Shown here: positions 61,355-64,000 of the stretch, piece by piece
How positions within the stretch are numbered: position 1 is the first letter of the stretch
Layout of the letters: every line of letters begins with the position of its first letter
From: Variovorax sp. JS1663
GTDB lineage: Bacteria; Pseudomonadota; Gammaproteobacteria; Burkholderiales; Burkholderiaceae_C
Reading direction: 5' to 3'
Assembly: GCF_002157355.1 (NCBI RefSeq)
Contig: NZ_LYMK01000024.1
Coordinates: 44,535 to 108,534 of the forward strand
Length of the DNA stretch: 64,000 bases
Translations under genes and position numbers: made by a program
The notes under the pieces: generated by a model
The model's input: the letters and a program-made list of their open reading frames with translations, nothing else
Database searches by the model: none
What the model was told of the DNA's origin: nothing

Positions 61355-62161
61355 ATGAACAGGACCTCCTTCATCAAGGCCTCGCGAATCGCCTTCGTCG
61401 TGATGGCGCTTGCCGCCGGGCAAGCGGCATCGGCGCAGACGCAATCGTTGTCAATCGACTCGCTCATGAATGCGCAAGGCGCAACCGAGTCGGAAAGCCG
61501 CCTGAGCATGGTGCGCGAGACCGCGCTGCGCGAGACGGCATTCGGCCTGGGCACGCGACTGGGCTTGCTGCAGCGCTCGCGCGAGATCGCAGCGGAGGTT
61601 GGCAAGCGCGACCGCGAGCTGGACAAGCGCTTCGATTTCGGTGGCCTGATGATGGGGCCGGGCGTGCTGCCTCCCGTCATCATGGAAAGCCGCGACGCGA
61701 TCTCGCTGGAAGCGACCACCATGCGTGTGTCGGGCGCCATCTACAGGATCGAAGAGCCCGCGCGCTTCGTGGCCATCGCCCCGACCTGGCGCGACTGGCT
61801 GCTGCTCGGCCTGCCGACCGAAGACGCCGCGGACATGTCCACCGTCAAGAGCCTTCTACCGCGCGACAGCGCCGAGCAGGCGTTCTGGAAGAAGGAAGTG
61901 GCCCAGGCCGTGGCCACCGGCCGCGCGCAGGCGCAGCAGATCTTCGACCTGAACGTGGCCAACCTGGAGAAGACCTACTTCGGCATGCGCCTCTTCTACG
62001 ATCTGTGGAAGCGGGGCATGGTCACCATCCCAGTCGTCGCCAGCGCGCAGACCATGGTCGACCACGAGAGCCCGAACACGATCTCGGTCGGAAACACGAT
62101 GTTCCGCATCACGCGGCAGGCGGGATTCGAGGATTCGAGCCGCTGGAAGCCACTGGAATAG
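61355..62161 (+). CDS. dotC: DotC (TraI-type) outer-membrane core protein
   Basis: 268 residues. Signal peptide (about 1-26, ending ASAQ) without an obvious lipobox Cys, unlike Legionella DotC, which is a lipoprotein. The conserved LRETAFGLGTRLGL and DFGGLMMGPGVLPPVI regions and TWRDWLLLGLP match DotC. Fourteen bases after dotD. Confidence 0.88.
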   Translation: MNRTSFIKASRIAFVVMALAAGQAASAQTQSLSIDSLMNAQGATESESRLSMVRETALRETAFGLGTRLGLLQRSREIAAEVGKRDRELDKRFDFGGLMMGPGVLPPVIMESRDAISLEATTMRVSGAIYRIEEPARFVAIAPTWRDWLLLGLPTEDAADMSTVKSLLPRDSAEQAFWKKEVAQAVATGRAQAQQIFDLNVANLEKTYFGMRLFYDLWKRGMVTIPVVASAQTMVDHESPNTISVGNTMFRITRQAGFEDSSRWKPLE

Positions 62162-62164
62162 CCC

Positions 62165-63439
62165 GTGCTCGACGCAGCAGAAAGGGCGGTCCCGCGCTTC
62201 CATTTGCCAATCGGCAACATCAGGCGCCTGGACCTGAACGATTTCCTGTCCAATGTCTACGATCTGGGCGTCTCCGACATCAAGTTCTCCTCGACCGACT
62301 TCGTCTGGGCCGAGGTGAACCGGATGTGGCATCCGGTGACGGATCGCCGCCTGGACGACTCCGAGGTGAACACGATCCTGGCGCATCTCTTCAATGAGAG
62401 CGGCCAGACCGAAATCGGCGCGGCCAACGCGATCGACTCACGGGTGGATGCAGTGATCTCTCGGGACAAGGTGCTGTCGTTCCGCCTGAATGCGACGGGC
62501 TGCTCGGTGGGCAACACTCCCTCGGGCGTCAACATCACGCTGCGCGCGATGCCGCAGGAGATCCCGACCTGCGCGCAGCTCGGCCTGGAGCCGGAGCTGA
62601 TGGACAACCTGTTCCCGCGCTACGGCATGGTGCTGATCGTCGGGACCACCGGATCGGGCAAGTCGACGCTGCTGGCAGCCGCGCACCGGTACCGCCTCGA
62701 GGAGCGCCGGCACGACCCGGTGCACATCCTCACCTACGAGCAGCCGGTGGAGTACCTCCTGAAGGGCTACGCGCAGGGCTTCATGCCTGAGCCGACTCAG
62801 ACCGAGGTGGGCGTGGGCGCGCAGTTGCGCTCGATGGACATGGTCGGCCCGAACGCGATGCGCCGGAAGGGGCAGGTCATTCAGATGGGCGAGATCCGCG
62901 ACATGGACAGTGCCCGCGCTGGCTTCGAGCTAGGCGCCACGGGCCATGCTGCTTACGCCACCATGCACACGGAGACGCCTGATCGCGCGCTGTCGCGGAC
63001 GCTGCAGCTCTTCCCCCCGGTGGAGCACGCGCGCGTCGCCAACGAGTTCATCGAGCAGGTGCGCTTGGTCATCGCGCAGAAGCTCGCGCGCCGGCTCGAC
63101 GGGAAGGTCATCGCCTTCCGCTCCTGGTGCGTCTTCGACCGCGAGGTGAAGCGGAAAGTGGAAGACCTGCCGTCCCACCAATGGGGTCTGGCCGTCCGCA
63201 AACTCGTGGCCGAACGCGGCAACGACTTCGAGTCCAAGGCATTCGCGGCGCTCGCCGACGGTCTGATCAGCTACGAGAGCTTCGTCGAGGTGTCGTCCAT
63301 GACGCGGGCGGAAGCGACCGAGTACTGCACGCACCGCGGCTTCAATCCGAACGCGGGCCCCGTGGTGACTTCGCTGCCGGCGGCAACCCAGGCCCAGGCG
63401 ACCTCGACCGAAGCCGTCGCTGAATCGGAGCCCGCATGA
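62165..63439 (+). CDS. dotB: DotB (TraJ-type) secretion ATPase
   Basis: 424 residues from a GTG at 62165. Walker A GTTGSGKSTLLAA near residues 159-171, Asp box TYEQPVEYL near 198, Walker B IQMGEIRDMDSARAGFELG near 242 and the His box GHAAYATMHTETP. DotB is the hexameric cytoplasmic ATPase of the PilT/VirB11 class. Three bases separate it from dotC. Confidence 0.93.
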   Translation: MLDAAERAVPRFHLPIGNIRRLDLNDFLSNVYDLGVSDIKFSSTDFVWAEVNRMWHPVTDRRLDDSEVNTILAHLFNESGQTEIGAANAIDSRVDAVISRDKVLSFRLNATGCSVGNTPSGVNITLRAMPQEIPTCAQLGLEPELMDNLFPRYGMVLIVGTTGSGKSTLLAAAHRYRLEERRHDPVHILTYEQPVEYLLKGYAQGFMPEPTQTEVGVGAQLRSMDMVGPNAMRRKGQVIQMGEIRDMDSARAGFELGATGHAAYATMHTETPDRALSRTLQLFPPVEHARVANEFIEQVRLVIAQKLARRLDGKVIAFRSWCVFDREVKRKVEDLPSHQWGLAVRKLVAERGNDFESKAFAALADGLISYESFVEVSSMTRAEATEYCTHRGFNPNAGPVVTSLPAATQAQATSTEAVAESEPA

Positions 63440-63750
63440 GCAGCAGCTACTGGCCGCGCACCGGCAAGTCCTATCGCATCCCCGGCACGCCGCTGCCCCC
63501 GCAGGCCGGCGCACCGATGGTGCTGGCGCTCTTCTACTTCTCGTGGTGGACCCTCGCGATCGCCTTCGCCGTGTGTGCGGTGTTCGGGTACGCCTCGTAC
63601 AAGAACCGGACGATCCTCTGGGCGCTGCGGCGCCTGCGCAGCAAGATGCGCTCGGGCGTCATCGCCGCCAGGCCGCGCTACTACCGGCAGCGCTTCACAT
63701 TCGACCAGCAGCTGGCCGACATCGACTTCCGCGAGCGGGGCAAGAAGTAG
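63436..63750 (+). CDS. icmT: IcmT (TraK-type) inner-membrane protein
   Basis: 104 residues. One or two closely spaced membrane segments (about 27-50) and a basic C-terminal part with ILWALRRLRSKMR and a final YYRQRF, as in IcmT and R64 TraK. ATG overlaps the dotB stop as ATGA. The start dotD-dotC-dotB-icmT order matches traH-I-J-K of IncI plasmids. Confidence 0.8.
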   Translation: MSSSYWPRTGKSYRIPGTPLPPQAGAPMVLALFYFSWWTLAIAFAVCAVFGYASYKNRTILWALRRLRSKMRSGVIAARPRYYRQRFTFDQQLADIDFRERGKK

Positions 63751-63816
63751 CCCCTCGCAATCCCTGCAAGTCTCTCCCTCGGCGCGAACCGGCTCACGGC
63801 CGGAAGAGCGTCCTTT

Positions 63817-63850
63817 GGCCTCCGACTACCAAAGAGTCGGGGGCCTTTTT
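63817..63850 (+). terminator. Intrinsic terminator after icmT
   Basis: GGCCTCCGAC (63817-63826) pairs with GTCGGGGGCC (63836-63845), one mismatch, followed by five T residues. It closes the dotDCB-icmT operon. Confidence 0.75.
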
Positions 63851-63869
63851 CTTGGGCCGGGCGGGCATT

Positions 63870-63912
63870 GATTCGACCATTGCTTCGCTGCGCAACAACG
63901 AGCGCAACAAAG
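63870..63912 (-). repeat. Dispersed repeat copy 6
   Basis: Reverse complement reads TTTGTTGCGCTCGTTGTTGC then GCAGCGAAGCAATGGTCGA, the closest relative of copy 2. Located after the icmT terminator at the end of the window, in inverted orientation to the other copies. Confidence 0.7.
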
Positions 63913-64000
63913 TGGTGATCCCCGAACGACACGCAAACTCCCCCACTGATCGACACGTAAATTCCCCCGCCCCGGCCATTTGGCCGTGACGGAGTAGGCG

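Noticed and set aside
1..64000. tRNA, rRNA, relaxase/oriT
   Set aside because: No tRNA or rRNA sequence was recognised by eye and no relaxase motif or nic-site context was found; the transfer origin is probably outside the window.

Overview
The window is a 64 kb stretch of a large, GC-rich conjugative plasmid (or plasmid-like element), most likely from a betaproteobacterium of the Burkholderiales. That host is an inference from base composition, the IncI-like/Dot-Icm type IVB transfer genes, the Rep_3 initiator and the insertion sequences; no chromosomal housekeeping locus, rRNA or tRNA is visible.

Layout. (1) 1-17.6 kb, minus strand: the start of an SMC-like ATPase at the window edge, then a long transfer operon whose order matches Legionella icmM-L-K-E-G-C-D-J-B (dotJ, I, H, G, F, E, P, N, O). 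It is headed by two primosome/helicase-loader genes and interrupted by an IscB RNA-guided nuclease gene between dotH and dotG. (2) 17.7-21 kb, plus strand: a DnaB replicative helicase, an HU-like protein and small unknown or membrane proteins, divergent from the transfer operon. (3) 21-35.5 kb, minus strand: a DNA-processing operon with an archaeo-eukaryotic-type primase, a frameshifted DUF6884-like gene, a RecG-like helicase, a secreted nuclease and HNH and GIY-YIG proteins. Two IS200/IS605 elements carrying TnpB are inserted in it. (4) 35.5-36.3 kb: a non-coding control region with a candidate structured RNA that has its own promoter and terminator. (5) 36.3-42.1 kb: a UvrD-like helicase operon (minus) facing an unusual RNase II/R-type protein with three double-stranded-RNA-binding-like domains (plus). 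(6) 42.1-48 kb: an accessory island with a HEPN/MNT pair, an intact IS30 element and small cargo genes. (7) 48-52.5 kb: the replicon, with a Rep_3 initiator, iterons, parA-parB and three parS palindromes. (8) 52.6-58.8 kb: a tyrosine recombinase and a second, actin-type partition module (parM plus a ParR-like gene) flanked by two arrays of palindromes. (9) 58.8-64 kb, plus strand: a polyvalent-type protein with an HExxH motif, then dotD-dotC-dotB-icmT, ending in a terminator.

The genes form a self-contained replication, partition and transfer module. Replication proteins (DnaB, loader, primase, RecG-like) and two unknown proteins share a short Gly-Phe-Gly-Phe-x-Arg-Pro-like peptide in flexible regions, which suggests a common docking partner. 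Short palindromes recur at several promoters, and a dispersed repeat of about 42 bp marks module borders, pointing to plasmid-wide regulation or recombination. The DotA, DotL, DotM and relaxase genes expected of a complete system were not seen and presumably lie outside the window.
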